Shown piece by piece: positions 8,324 through 15,449 of a DNA stretch of 16,801 nt. Position 1 is the first letter of the stretch. Each line of letters starts with the position of its first letter. The stretch is from Burkholderiales bacterium (lineage in GTDB: Bacteria > Pseudomonadota > Gammaproteobacteria > Burkholderiales > Burkholderiaceae_C): positions 1 through 16,801 of the forward strand of contig CANGHQ010000007.1 of NCBI GenBank assembly GCA_947453585.1, given 5' to 3'. The notes below the pieces were generated by a model. That model saw only the letters and a list, made by a program, of their open reading frames with translations. It did not search any database and was not told the DNA's origin. The position numbers were made by a program, and so were the translations under genes.

Positions 8324-8341
8324 TGCACCAGCACTGGTGCA
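8324..8341. promoter_or_regulatory. Enhancer-like palindrome, probable binding site of the sigma-54 activator
   Basis: TGCACCAG-CA-CTGGTGCA is a perfect 8+8 inverted repeat with a 2-base spacer. It is centred about 103 bases upstream of the predicted pilin start, the usual distance for an upstream activating sequence, and fits a dimeric Fis-type helix-turn-helix as found at the C-terminus of the activator at 8508-9587. Confidence 0.65.
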
Positions 8342-8390
8342 AATTGCATAGAAATGCGTTGCAGCTGCCGCTGATTGCAATAGTGGCAGC
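8338..8390. repeat. Further inverted repeats beside the enhancer
   Basis: TGCAAATTGCA (8338-8348) is an 11-base palindrome overlapping the enhancer, and GCTGCC (8364-8369) pairs with GGCAGC (8385-8390) across 15 bases. They may be secondary activator sites or sites for a factor controlling the divergent operon. No convincing promoter for the plus-strand operon was found in this region. Confidence 0.35.
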
Positions 8391-8493
8391 GCGCCGCCAA
8401 GCCCGCCCCCATTTTTGGATTTTGCGCAATCGGTGACCTGCCTCATCCTGCGGCGGGGCGGCGTCCATAGACTGCGTTTCTCAGTATTTTTTT

Positions 8494-8500
8494 GAGGGGA
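8494..8500 (+). promoter_or_regulatory. Ribosome binding site deciding the TTG start of the activator
   Basis: GAGGGGA ends 7 bases before TTG 8508. It is the best Shine-Dalgarno sequence near this gene and is the main reason for accepting a TTG start. Confidence 0.7.
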
Positions 8501-8507
8501 CTCTTGC

Positions 8508-9587
8508 TTGCCGCCACCTTTGACACAGCTATATACAAAAGCGGAAACGCCGTTTTCATCGGAGCGGGTGTGTCGTTTTTGCAGCTTCATCGGCGAGTGC
8601 AACAGCATGCACGCCTTGTACAAAAGCATCGAAACGGTGGCGCCCAGTCAGGCACCGGTCTTCATCCATGGCGAGACAGGCACCGGCAAGGATTTGGCCG
8701 CCAAAGCCATCCATGCGCACAGCCTGCGGTCCGGGCAGGCCTTTGTGCCCATCAACTGCGCCAGCATTTCCGGCGATTTGATCGAGAGCGAGCTGTTTGG
8801 CCACGTCAAAGGTGCGTTTACCGGGGCGCACACGGACCACAACGGTGCTTTCATGCAAGCCCACCGTGGCACTTTGTTTCTGGACGAGGTGGCCGAGCTG
8901 GACCTGCGAACCCAAGCCAAGCTGCTGCGCGTCTTGCAAACCGGCGAAATGCGCAGGGTGGGCGACAAGGAACATAGAACGGTGGACGTGCGCGTCATCA
9001 GCGCAACCCACCGCGACCTGGCTGCGGTGGTGCGCGCCGGGGGCTTTCGGGCAGACCTTTTTCACCGCTTGTACGTGGTGCCCATCAAGGTGCCGGCATT
9101 GCGCGAGCGCGGCGATGACATCCTGTTGATAGCCCAGTACATGCTGAAGAAATACGCCGACGAGGACGGTCGGCGGTTCAAGGATTTTTCACCGCAGGCG
9201 CGCGAACTGCTCGTTCGCCATACCTGGCCGGGCAATGTGCGTGAGCTGATCAACACGATACGGGCGGCGGTGGCTTTGCACGATGGCGAAATCATTCAAG
9301 TGGCCATGCTGCGCGGCCCCTTGCAAGCCAGTCAAGCACTGGGCGGCGCGGGCAACGAGGCCGAGAACTGCGCCAGCGCCCTGCCAAGCGCCAACGCGAT
9401 TCAGCCGCTGGCTGTGGTTGAACGCAATGCCATTGCTGCGGCCTTGCGCCTGTTTGAAGGAAACGTGACCCACGCCGCCAAAGCGCTGGGGGTCAACGCA
9501 TCAACGATCCACCGCAAGATGACTGCTTATTCCGATCTGCGCCCCAGCCTGAATTCCACCCCTCACCCTTCACCCCCCCAACTCTAG
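8508..9587 (+). CDS. Sigma-54-dependent transcriptional activator lacking a receiver domain
   Basis: A 359-residue enhancer-binding protein. The AAA+ domain begins almost at once: Walker A GETGTGKD (55-62), the sigma-54 contact loop GAFTGA (102-107), Walker B GTLFLDEV (121-128), an arginine-finger region RADLFHRLYVVPIKVPALRERGDDI, and TWPGNVRELINTI. A Fis-type helix-turn-helix ends the protein (NVTHAAKALGVNASTIHRKM). Only about 30 residues precede the core, so there is no receiver, GAF or PAS domain; that short tail has Cys22, Cys25 and Cys31. The TTG start at 8508 follows a strong ribosome binding site. The gene is 13 bases upstream of the chaperone gene and divergent from the pilin, whose upstream region has a sigma-54 promoter and palindrome. 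It probably activates the pilin gene. How its activity is controlled is unknown: it may be governed by its level, by a partner protein, or by its cysteines. Confidence 0.9.
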   Translation: MPPPLTQLYTKAETPFSSERVCRFCSFIGECNSMHALYKSIETVAPSQAPVFIHGETGTGKDLAAKAIHAHSLRSGQAFVPINCASISGDLIESELFGHVKGAFTGAHTDHNGAFMQAHRGTLFLDEVAELDLRTQAKLLRVLQTGEMRRVGDKEHRTVDVRVISATHRDLAAVVRAGGFRADLFHRLYVVPIKVPALRERGDDILLIAQYMLKKYADEDGRRFKDFSPQARELLVRHTWPGNVRELINTIRAAVALHDGEIIQVAMLRGPLQASQALGGAGNEAENCASALPSANAIQPLAVVERNAIAAALRLFEGNVTHAAKALGVNASTIHRKMTAYSDLRPSLNSTPHPSPPQL

Positions 9588-9600
9588 GAATGATTTTGTT

Positions 9601-10329
9601 ATGACTATTTGGAACTTTTGTCTACGCGCTTGTCGCCCTTTGATGGCCGTGGGCCTGGGCCTTGGGCTCTCAGCCCAGGCCATGACTTTTACGCCGATTG
9701 AGATGGACTTCAGCCCGACCGGGCGCGGGGCTACGCAAATTTTCCGTCTGGAAAACAACACCGCAGAGCCCGCTGCCGTGGAGATGATGATCAAGTCTCG
9801 GGCCATGGCGATCAATGGCGACGATGTGCTGGGCGATGCGGACGACCAGTTCAGCATCTTTCCCCCGCAGCTGGTGTTGCAGCCCGGCCAGCAGCAATCC
9901 GTGCGGGTGCAGTACATAGGCGCGGCCACGATCGACAAGGAACGGGCTTTTCGCCTGGTGGTGGAGCAGTTGCCCGTGGATTTGGGTGAAGCGCCCCAGG
10001 ATGGCGGCCGCATGCGCCTGCTTGTCAAATACATCGCGTCGCTCTATGTGGTGCCACGCAATGTCCGGGCGCTGTTGTCGGTGTCGGACGCCCAGATCGT
10101 GAAAGAGGATGAGCAGCGCTGGCTGCGGTTCAAAGTGCAAAACGAGGGCGGCACGCGAAAAATCCTCAAGAACGCCAAACTGATCGTCGGCCCACTGAGC
10201 CTGAGCGGCGATGCGCTCACCGGCGTGGAGGGAGAGAACGTGCTGGCCCAGACCGCCCGGATGTTCCGCGTGAAGCTGCCGGCCGAGGTGCTGAGCCTGG
10301 ATTCGCCACCGCGCATCGTGCTTGAGTGA
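9601..10329 (+). CDS. Periplasmic pilus chaperone (PapD-like, archaic/CsuC type)
   Basis: A 242-residue protein with a signal peptide ending in LGLSAQA (about residue 27). Two immunoglobulin-like domains are recognisable: the first contains the family hallmark IFPPQLVLQPGQQQSVRVQY and RAFRLVVEQLPV, and the second runs from VVPRNVRALLSV to the end. Such chaperones fold pilin subunits by donating a beta strand and hand them to the usher. The start at ATG 9601 is 13 bases after the activator's stop; an AGGA at 9586-9589 overlaps that stop codon and serves as a rather distant ribosome binding site. A four-codon reading frame (ATG 9590 to TGA 9604) overlaps the start and could aid coupled translation. 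The usher gene follows after 28 bases, so the genes form one operon. Confidence 0.9.
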   Translation: MTIWNFCLRACRPLMAVGLGLGLSAQAMTFTPIEMDFSPTGRGATQIFRLENNTAEPAAVEMMIKSRAMAINGDDVLGDADDQFSIFPPQLVLQPGQQQSVRVQYIGAATIDKERAFRLVVEQLPVDLGEAPQDGGRMRLLVKYIASLYVVPRNVRALLSVSDAQIVKEDEQRWLRFKVQNEGGTRKILKNAKLIVGPLSLSGDALTGVEGENVLAQTARMFRVKLPAEVLSLDSPPRIVLE

Positions 10330-10357
10330 TTGCGCTCCACTGCATGCCAGAAGTTCC

Positions 10358-12892
10358 ATGCAGGCCTACAAGGCAGCACGTGCGCTGCTGGCGTTTGCGC
10401 TCGTTCACGCCGCCGTGCAGGCGCAAGAGGCTGCGCCCGCTTCGGCGACGGATACGCCAAGCCTGTTCAACCAGGCCTTTGCGCAGCGCAAAAAGGCCGC
10501 AGTTCAAAAAATCGCACTTCCGGTGTTTCTGGACGGCAGAGAGCTTGGTGTGATCAAGACGCAGATTCGCGCCGATGGCGTAGAAGTCGAGCGCCTGGCC
10601 TTGGCCGCCCTGCTGGAGCCGATTTTGCAGCCGCAGTGGCTGGCCCCGCTGAGCGCAAACCCGGGGGCGTCTGCCTGGATGGACCTCGCCGGGGTCAACG
10701 CGATCGGGTGGACTGCAAGCTACGCGGCGCAGCGCCTGGCTATTGATCTGGACTTGCCGCTGCCCCTGCGAAAAACCGAGTCGCTCAGCCTGGGCGCGCG
10801 GCAGCTGGCCGTCCCCCTTGGCGCCTTGCGACCTGAGCCTTGGAGCTGGATCGTGAACGGGCGCTGGGTCATGACGCAGCAATCCACGGTGGACGCCAGC
10901 GCCGTGGCGGGGCGCCTGTACCCGGATGTGGCGGGCCGCTGGCAAGACTGGGTCTTTGAGGGCAGTGGCGCCTATGCCTTGTCGGGCCCGGATGCCGGCG
11001 CCTGGAGCCGGGCCAGCACGCGCTTGGTGCGCGATTGGCCAACCGATGCCATTCGCCTGTCGGTGGGCGACGTCAACAGCAGCAGCCATGCCAGCGCCAC
11101 GTCGTTGGCGCTGGGTGGACTGGCACTGTCCCGCGCGTTTTCACTCAACCCCGCGCTGCCGGTTCAATCGGAACCGGGCACGGCCTTGTCCTTGCAGCAA
11201 GGGGCGGCGGTGGACGTCCGTGTGAACGGCATCCTGGCGCGCACATTGCAGCTCGGCCCTGGCGTCTACCAGCTCAGCGAGATACCGGTGTTCACGGGTG
11301 CGAATGCGGTGGAACTTACCGTGGTGGAGCCCGGTGGCAAAACCAGGGTGCTGGTATTTGACTATTTCTATGACGCCACCCTGCTCAAGTCGGGTGTGAA
11401 CGAATTCGAGTTGGCACTGGGTGCGCCGGTGCTGGACGCGCCCACTGGGCGCAGCTATGCCGCAGGCCAAACCCTGTTCTCAGGATGGTGGCGCCGGGGT
11501 TGGACAGACGCCCTGAGCGCCGGGGTGAGCTTGCAGCTGCGCGACGCGCCGGGCCTGGGCGCACAGGTCGTGGGAGCAGATGCCGTCTGGGCCACAGCGC
11601 TTGGCAATGTGTCTGGCTGGTGGGGGCAAAGCCGCCACCCGGGTTTTGAGGGGCACGCGCTTTCTGCCCAATGGCGCTGGAACCAGCAGATGCGGCGCGA
11701 GGATCGCCAGCCCCTGCTGGCCCGCAGCCTGTTTTTCATCGCGCAGGCCAGCGCTTCCACGCAGGGCTATGCGCCCATCAGCGCGGACCAGCCCAGCCCG
11801 GCCCTGAGCGACATGGGGCTTCGGCTGGGCGTGTTGTGGGCCGATGGATACAGCGGCTCGCTGAGCGCGAGTTTGCGCAACAGCGCTGCGTCTGCCGACA
11901 GGGCGTCAAGCATTTCTGTGGGCCTGCGCCGGCGCATTGACCGCAACTGGAGCCTCGATGGCTCGATTTCCACCTACCGCCAGGGTGACACGCAAGACAC
12001 CAACCTGGGTGTGTTACTGACGTATACGGGCACGGCAAATGCCGACCGCGCAGACCCCGGCATGTTTTGGCAAAGCACGGCCACCTACCAAAGCAAGGAC
12101 CAGCGCAAGGAGTGGGCTGCAGATGCCGCCGGCAACACCACCTGGCTGGGAAGCGACACGGCCTGGCAGGTCAACGGCACCCATTCGGATGCGCTGTCAG
12201 GCCAAGACACGGCAGCACGCGCGCGTGCCTGGATGGGGCGGGCCGAGGCCATTGTTGCGGCCCGGCAAAGCAGCGGCGGCAATGGCAGCAGCAGCCTGGT
12301 CGAGGCCTCGCTGGCATCTGCTTTGGTGGTGTCCAAAGGGGGCGGGTGGGGCTGGTCTGCGCCAATTTACGATTCTGCAGTCCAGTTCAAACCCTACAAG
12401 GGCTATGAAGGCCTCAAACTGCTGGTGGACGCCAGGTCTGACACGTCGGCCCTGAGCAGCGACCGGTTTGGCACGCCGCCCCTGGCCAGTTTGAGCGCTT
12501 ATGTGACGCGCGAGTTGCAAATCGATCTCGAGGACCTGCCCCCGGGCATGGGCCTGGGCGAGGACAGGCCCGTGCTGCTGCCGGGTTACCGGTCTGTGGT
12601 GGTGGTTCCCGTGGGGTCCAGGGCCCGCACCCAGGCCACGGGGCGCTTGTTGGGCGCCAATGGCCAGGCGCTGCCCTTGCACGCCATCGTATTGACCGGT
12701 CTGGACCCTGCGCAGACCGTGGACTTGTTCACCAACCGCAAGGGCTTGTTCTTGAGCCCGCAGTTGCCACCAGGTGTTTATGCGCTTCGGCAACCGGGCG
12801 GCGCCACGCCACTGGCCAGGTTTGAGGTGAGCGACGCGCAAGCTGGCGTGGTGGACATCGGCGCGGTGCAAGTGCCGCAAGACACGCCATGA
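10358..12892 (+). CDS. Outer-membrane usher of a chaperone-usher pilus (FimD/PapC family, CsuD-like)
   Basis: An 844-residue protein with signal peptide MQAYKAARALLAFALVHAAVQA. The N-terminal periplasmic domain (LPVFLDGRELG and following), the plug/barrel segment with VRVNGILARTLQLGPGVYQLSEIP and FDYFYDATLLKSGVNEFELALG, a long barrel region rich in alternating residues, and the C-terminal RPVLLPGYRSVVVVPVGSRART are all usher features. The usher is the outer-membrane pore through which subunits are secreted and polymerised. The frame also opens at TTG 10322, overlapping the chaperone stop, but ATG 10358 gives a proper leader and was preferred. The stop codon overlaps the next start as ATGA, implying coupled translation with the tip protein. 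Confidence 0.92.
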   Translation: MQAYKAARALLAFALVHAAVQAQEAAPASATDTPSLFNQAFAQRKKAAVQKIALPVFLDGRELGVIKTQIRADGVEVERLALAALLEPILQPQWLAPLSANPGASAWMDLAGVNAIGWTASYAAQRLAIDLDLPLPLRKTESLSLGARQLAVPLGALRPEPWSWIVNGRWVMTQQSTVDASAVAGRLYPDVAGRWQDWVFEGSGAYALSGPDAGAWSRASTRLVRDWPTDAIRLSVGDVNSSSHASATSLALGGLALSRAFSLNPALPVQSEPGTALSLQQGAAVDVRVNGILARTLQLGPGVYQLSEIPVFTGANAVELTVVEPGGKTRVLVFDYFYDATLLKSGVNEFELALGAPVLDAPTGRSYAAGQTLFSGWWRRGWTDALSAGVSLQLRDAPGLGAQVVGADAVWATALGNVSGWWGQSRHPGFEGHALSAQWRWNQQMRREDRQPLLARSLFFIAQASASTQGYAPISADQPSPALSDMGLRLGVLWADGYSGSLSASLRNSAASADRASSISVGLRRRIDRNWSLDGSISTYRQGDTQDTNLGVLLTYTGTANADRADPGMFWQSTATYQSKDQRKEWAADAAGNTTWLGSDTAWQVNGTHSDALSGQDTAARARAWMGRAEAIVAARQSSGGNGSSSLVEASLASALVVSKGGGWGWSAPIYDSAVQFKPYKGYEGLKLLVDARSDTSALSSDRFGTPPLASLSAYVTRELQIDLEDLPPGMGLGEDRPVLLPGYRSVVVVPVGSRARTQATGRLLGANGQALPLHAIVLTGLDPAQTVDLFTNRKGLFLSPQLPPGVYALRQPGGATPLARFEVSDAQAGVVDIGAVQVPQDTP

Positions 12893-13770
12893 GGCTTGCG
12901 CCTGCTCGCCCTGCCCTTGTGCGTGCGCTGGCCACGGCCACGCTGGTGTGCGCCATAAGCAGCGCAGCAGCCCAGTGTGTGCTCGACATCCCCAACCAGG
13001 TCCAGCTGGGAAGCTACGACCCCGGCGCACTGCTGCAAAACCCCATCGGCTGGAGTTTTCGGGTCAGCACCCAGACCGGCTGCGCTGGCCGCATTCAGCT
13101 CGATGCGCTGGACGCCACCGGACGCTTGCTGCTGCAAGGTCCGGACACCGCCGGTTTCACGGTATTGATGGCGCAGGACGCCAGCGGCAGCACGCCGGTG
13201 AATGCCGCTCCGCTGGATGCGGCGGCGGTGCAAATCGCAGCCGGGCAGCAAGTCACTGTTTCCATGTGGGCAGTGCGCCCTGCGGGCCAGTGGCGCGTGC
13301 CAGGCCCGTACCGGGGTGCGGTGCGGGTGAGCCTGCTGGACAACGCAGGCCTGGTGTTGACACGGCGCGATCTGGCTTTTGTGACGGCCGTCAGCCCGAC
13401 CGTTCAGTTGCATTGGGAAGGGGTGGCATCCGGCTCGGGCAGCCCCACGGCCCGGCTGGATTTTGGGGAACTGGTGCAGGGAGCGACACGCAGCGCAAGC
13501 CTGGTGGTTCAGGCCAACTCAAGCCACACGATTGCGCTGGAAAGCACGCAGCGTGGCCAATTGGTCAACGCCAAATTTCCGCTGGCAGGGCTGAGTTACT
13601 CACTGCGTTTGAATGGGCGAGCCCTCGCCTTGGGGCCCAACGCCAGCGATGTTCGCATGGCAACGCCGGGAAAGGTGCGCCATGAGATTGAGGTCCGGAT
13701 CGGTCCGATCGAACGGGTGCTGGCGGGCGAATACCTGGACAGCCTTCTGGTCACGGTCGCAGCGCAGTAA
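12889..13770 (+). CDS. Spore coat U-domain tip adhesin, CsuE-like
   Basis: A 293-residue secreted protein with a signal peptide ending in SSAAA (about residue 28). It has two parts. The N-terminal half (about 30-175) has Cys30 and Cys65, probably a disulfide, and no close relative that I recognise; in CsuE-type proteins this half forms the tip adhesin domain. The C-terminal half (about 185-293) is pilin-like, starting LDFGELVQGA and ending GEYLDSLLVTVAAQ, close in pattern to the final strand of the pilin at 7680-8159, and has no cysteine. The gene overlaps the usher by four bases and ends the operon. It is probably assembled first and sits at the fibre tip for attachment; the tip role is inferred from architecture and order. 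Confidence 0.75.
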   Translation: MRLAPARPALVRALATATLVCAISSAAAQCVLDIPNQVQLGSYDPGALLQNPIGWSFRVSTQTGCAGRIQLDALDATGRLLLQGPDTAGFTVLMAQDASGSTPVNAAPLDAAAVQIAAGQQVTVSMWAVRPAGQWRVPGPYRGAVRVSLLDNAGLVLTRRDLAFVTAVSPTVQLHWEGVASGSGSPTARLDFGELVQGATRSASLVVQANSSHTIALESTQRGQLVNAKFPLAGLSYSLRLNGRALALGPNASDVRMATPGKVRHEIEVRIGPIERVLAGEYLDSLLVTVAAQ

Positions 13771-13821
13771 GGGCCGTGCGTCGTGCCAACGGCGGCAAAC
13801 GCATCGGCACCGGCTATCCGC

Positions 13822-14589
13822 CTAGTGCAAGGTGCCTTGCGGTTCGGCCATGAGTTTGAGCAAGGAGCTGTCAATCACCCGGATATGCCGGTTGTCAACT
13901 TCCAGGATGCGGCGCTCAGAAAACACGCGCAACAAGCGGCTGACCGTTTCCTGTCGGATGCCCAGGAAAGAGCCGATTTCGTCGCGCGACATGCGCAGCA
14001 TCACTTCTGACTGCGACATGCCCCGGCTCTTGAGCTTGTCGAGCAAGTTGATCAAAAACACAGCCACCCGCTCTTCGGCTTTCAGACTGCCCAGCAGAAG
14101 CGCCAAACCCTGAAGGCGCACCACTTCACTGCAAATCGTCTTGAGAAATTGAAAGCGCAGCGAGGCGCATTCCTTGGAATACTGTTCGATCAGGTCAAAA
14201 GACAGGGTCCAGACCTCGGAGTCTTCGAGCGCCACCGCGTCGGTGGTCAAGTGGCCGCTTGCAATGCCGTCCAGGCCCAGAATGTCGCCCACCACATGAA
14301 AACCGGTGACCTGCTCGCGCCCGTCCTTGGCGCTCAGACAGGTCTTGAAGAACCCGCTGCGCACGTAAAACAAGGATCCGAACTTGTCGCCCCCGTTGAA
14401 CAAGACGGCGCCCCGCTTGACCCGGCGCCGGGAGGTGACCGCCTGCTCAAGCGAGCCACATTGCCCGTCCCCATCCTCGCCGTTGCTTCGGGCCTTGTGC
14501 TGGCAATTGGCGCAGACCGGTGTTGCGTTGCTTGTTCCGATGTTGGGGAAGCGGATTGCGGAAGTGGAATAGCGACTGAGCAAAGTCAT
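13822..14589 (-). CDS. Crp/Fnr-family regulator, FNR-like with altered cysteine pattern
   Basis: A 255-residue regulator. ATG 14589 follows AAGGGA (14596-14601) at 6 bases and was chosen over an upstream TTG at 14610. A cyclic-nucleotide-binding-type barrel is followed by a dimer helix and an FNR-type helix-turn-helix, MSRDEIGSFLGIRQETVSRLL, whose E, S and R match the residues by which FNR reads TTGAT half-sites. The N-terminus has Cys26 and Cys29 as C-x2-C, then Cys44 after 14 residues rather than the 5 of FNR. The FNR fourth ligand (Cys122, in SMVCEIPF) aligns with Trp127 in SEVWTLSF. Other cysteines are at 84, 141 and 153. It may bind a different cluster, sense another signal, or be a cluster-less regulator. 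It converges on the tip gene; targets are unknown. Confidence 0.85.
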   Translation of the reverse strand: MTLLSRYSTSAIRFPNIGTSNATPVCANCQHKARSNGEDGDGQCGSLEQAVTSRRRVKRGAVLFNGGDKFGSLFYVRSGFFKTCLSAKDGREQVTGFHVVGDILGLDGIASGHLTTDAVALEDSEVWTLSFDLIEQYSKECASLRFQFLKTICSEVVRLQGLALLLGSLKAEERVAVFLINLLDKLKSRGMSQSEVMLRMSRDEIGSFLGIRQETVSRLLRVFSERRILEVDNRHIRVIDSSLLKLMAEPQGTLH

Positions 14590-14660
14590 TAATTTTCCCT
14601 TTATTGCCAAATAATTTGACTTTTTTATTAAATATCCGATCTCAAATCAAATTGTTAGGA
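14590..14660 (-). promoter_or_regulatory. AT-rich promoter region of the FNR-like regulator
   Basis: An AT-rich stretch in GC-rich surroundings, holding the ribosome binding site and the sequence ATTAAATAT (14627-14635), which also forms one arm of the kinase-promoter palindrome. A TTTGATTTGAGATC stretch on the minus strand has an FNR-like TTGAT half-site but no matching partner at the right spacing. Confidence 0.4.
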
Positions 14661-14744
14661 AATTGCAAACTTTCGCTGCGGCCGCTCGCAGGGGAACTAC
14701 GGCGCAGGTGCGGATGGGCAACCCTGGCGTGCGCCGGGCGACGG

Positions 14745-15449
14745 TCAGTCGCTTGCTGTCTCAGAGGGCGCGTCAACACGCTCAAAGCGGTAACCGACCC
14801 CATAGACCGGCACAAGTTTCCAGCCCTTGCTGCCGTCAAGACTCAGCTTTTTGCGCAGGCGGCTGATATGGGTGTCCACGGTGCGGGTGTCCACGTCTGC
14901 GCTGATGCCCCATATGTTGTTGAGCAAATGGTCACGGGACAAGAGCTTGCCCGGGTTCTGGAACAGGTACACAGACAGGTCAAATTCCTTTTGCGCCAGG
15001 GCGACGGGCTCGTCGTCCAGCGTGAGGCGCTGGCGGTTGATGTCGATAGCAAAAGCGCCCAGGCGCAGCACCGGCAGGCCCCCGGAGCGCACCCGCCGCC
15101 CCAACCCCGCCACACGGGCCAGCAACTCAAGCCGAGGGATGCGCTTGACCACGTAGTCGTCTGCCCCCGCCTGCAAGGCCTGCACCACGGTGGCCTCGTC
15201 ATCGCGCGCAGTGACCACCAGCACCGGCACGTCCCAGCCCAGATTGCCGCGTATCCAGGGCAGCAAATCCGCACCGGTGCCGTCAGGCAGCGTCCAGTCG
15301 ATCAGCAAGAGGTCAAAGTGTTCTTTTTTCAGTGCGTCAAAAAAGGCGGCAGCGGTACCAAAACCACGCACCGAATGCTGCACCCCTTGCAGCCAGCCGC
15401 TGAGCAGGGCGAGCTGGTCTGGGTCGTCTTCCGCAATGCCTATGTGCAT
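14745..15449 (-). CDS. OmpR-type response regulator without adjacent kinase
   Basis: A 234-residue two-domain regulator. ATG 15449 gives the usual start MHIGIAEDD; a TTG at 15458 in frame was rejected as adding only three residues, and neither has a clear ribosome binding site. The receiver (1-120) has the acidic pair EDD, the phospho-acceptor aspartate in LLLIDWTLPDGTG and the lysine in DDYVVKRIP, where the residue after lysine is arginine instead of the usual proline. The C-terminal winged helix (about 130-225) is typical: FDLSVYLFQNPGKLLSRDHLL, then VDTHISRLRKKL and GWKLVPVYGVGYRFE. No kinase lies next to it; the hybrid kinase at 3720-7613, whose Hpt needs an output partner, is a possible match. 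An AT-rich region precedes it. Targets unknown. Confidence 0.88.
   Translation of the reverse strand: MHIGIAEDDPDQLALLSGWLQGVQHSVRGFGTAAAFFDALKKEHFDLLLIDWTLPDGTGADLLPWIRGNLGWDVPVLVVTARDDEATVVQALQAGADDYVVKRIPRLELLARVAGLGRRVRSGGLPVLRLGAFAIDINRQRLTLDDEPVALAQKEFDLSVYLFQNPGKLLSRDHLLNNIWGISADVDTRTVDTHISRLRKKLSLDGSKGWKLVPVYGVGYRFERVDAPSETASD

Noticed and set aside
8300..8397. Possible sigma-54 promoters on the plus strand for the activator operon
   Set aside because: GG and GC pairs were found only with 9 or 11 bases between them instead of 10, and flanking bases do not match the consensus.
13783..13810. GTGCC/GGCAC stem between the tip gene and the FNR-like gene
   Set aside because: Only 5 base pairs with a large loop and no T-run; too weak to call a terminator.
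14636..14655. FNR box upstream of the FNR-like gene
   Set aside because: Only one TTGAT half-site; the second half does not match at the 4-base spacing.
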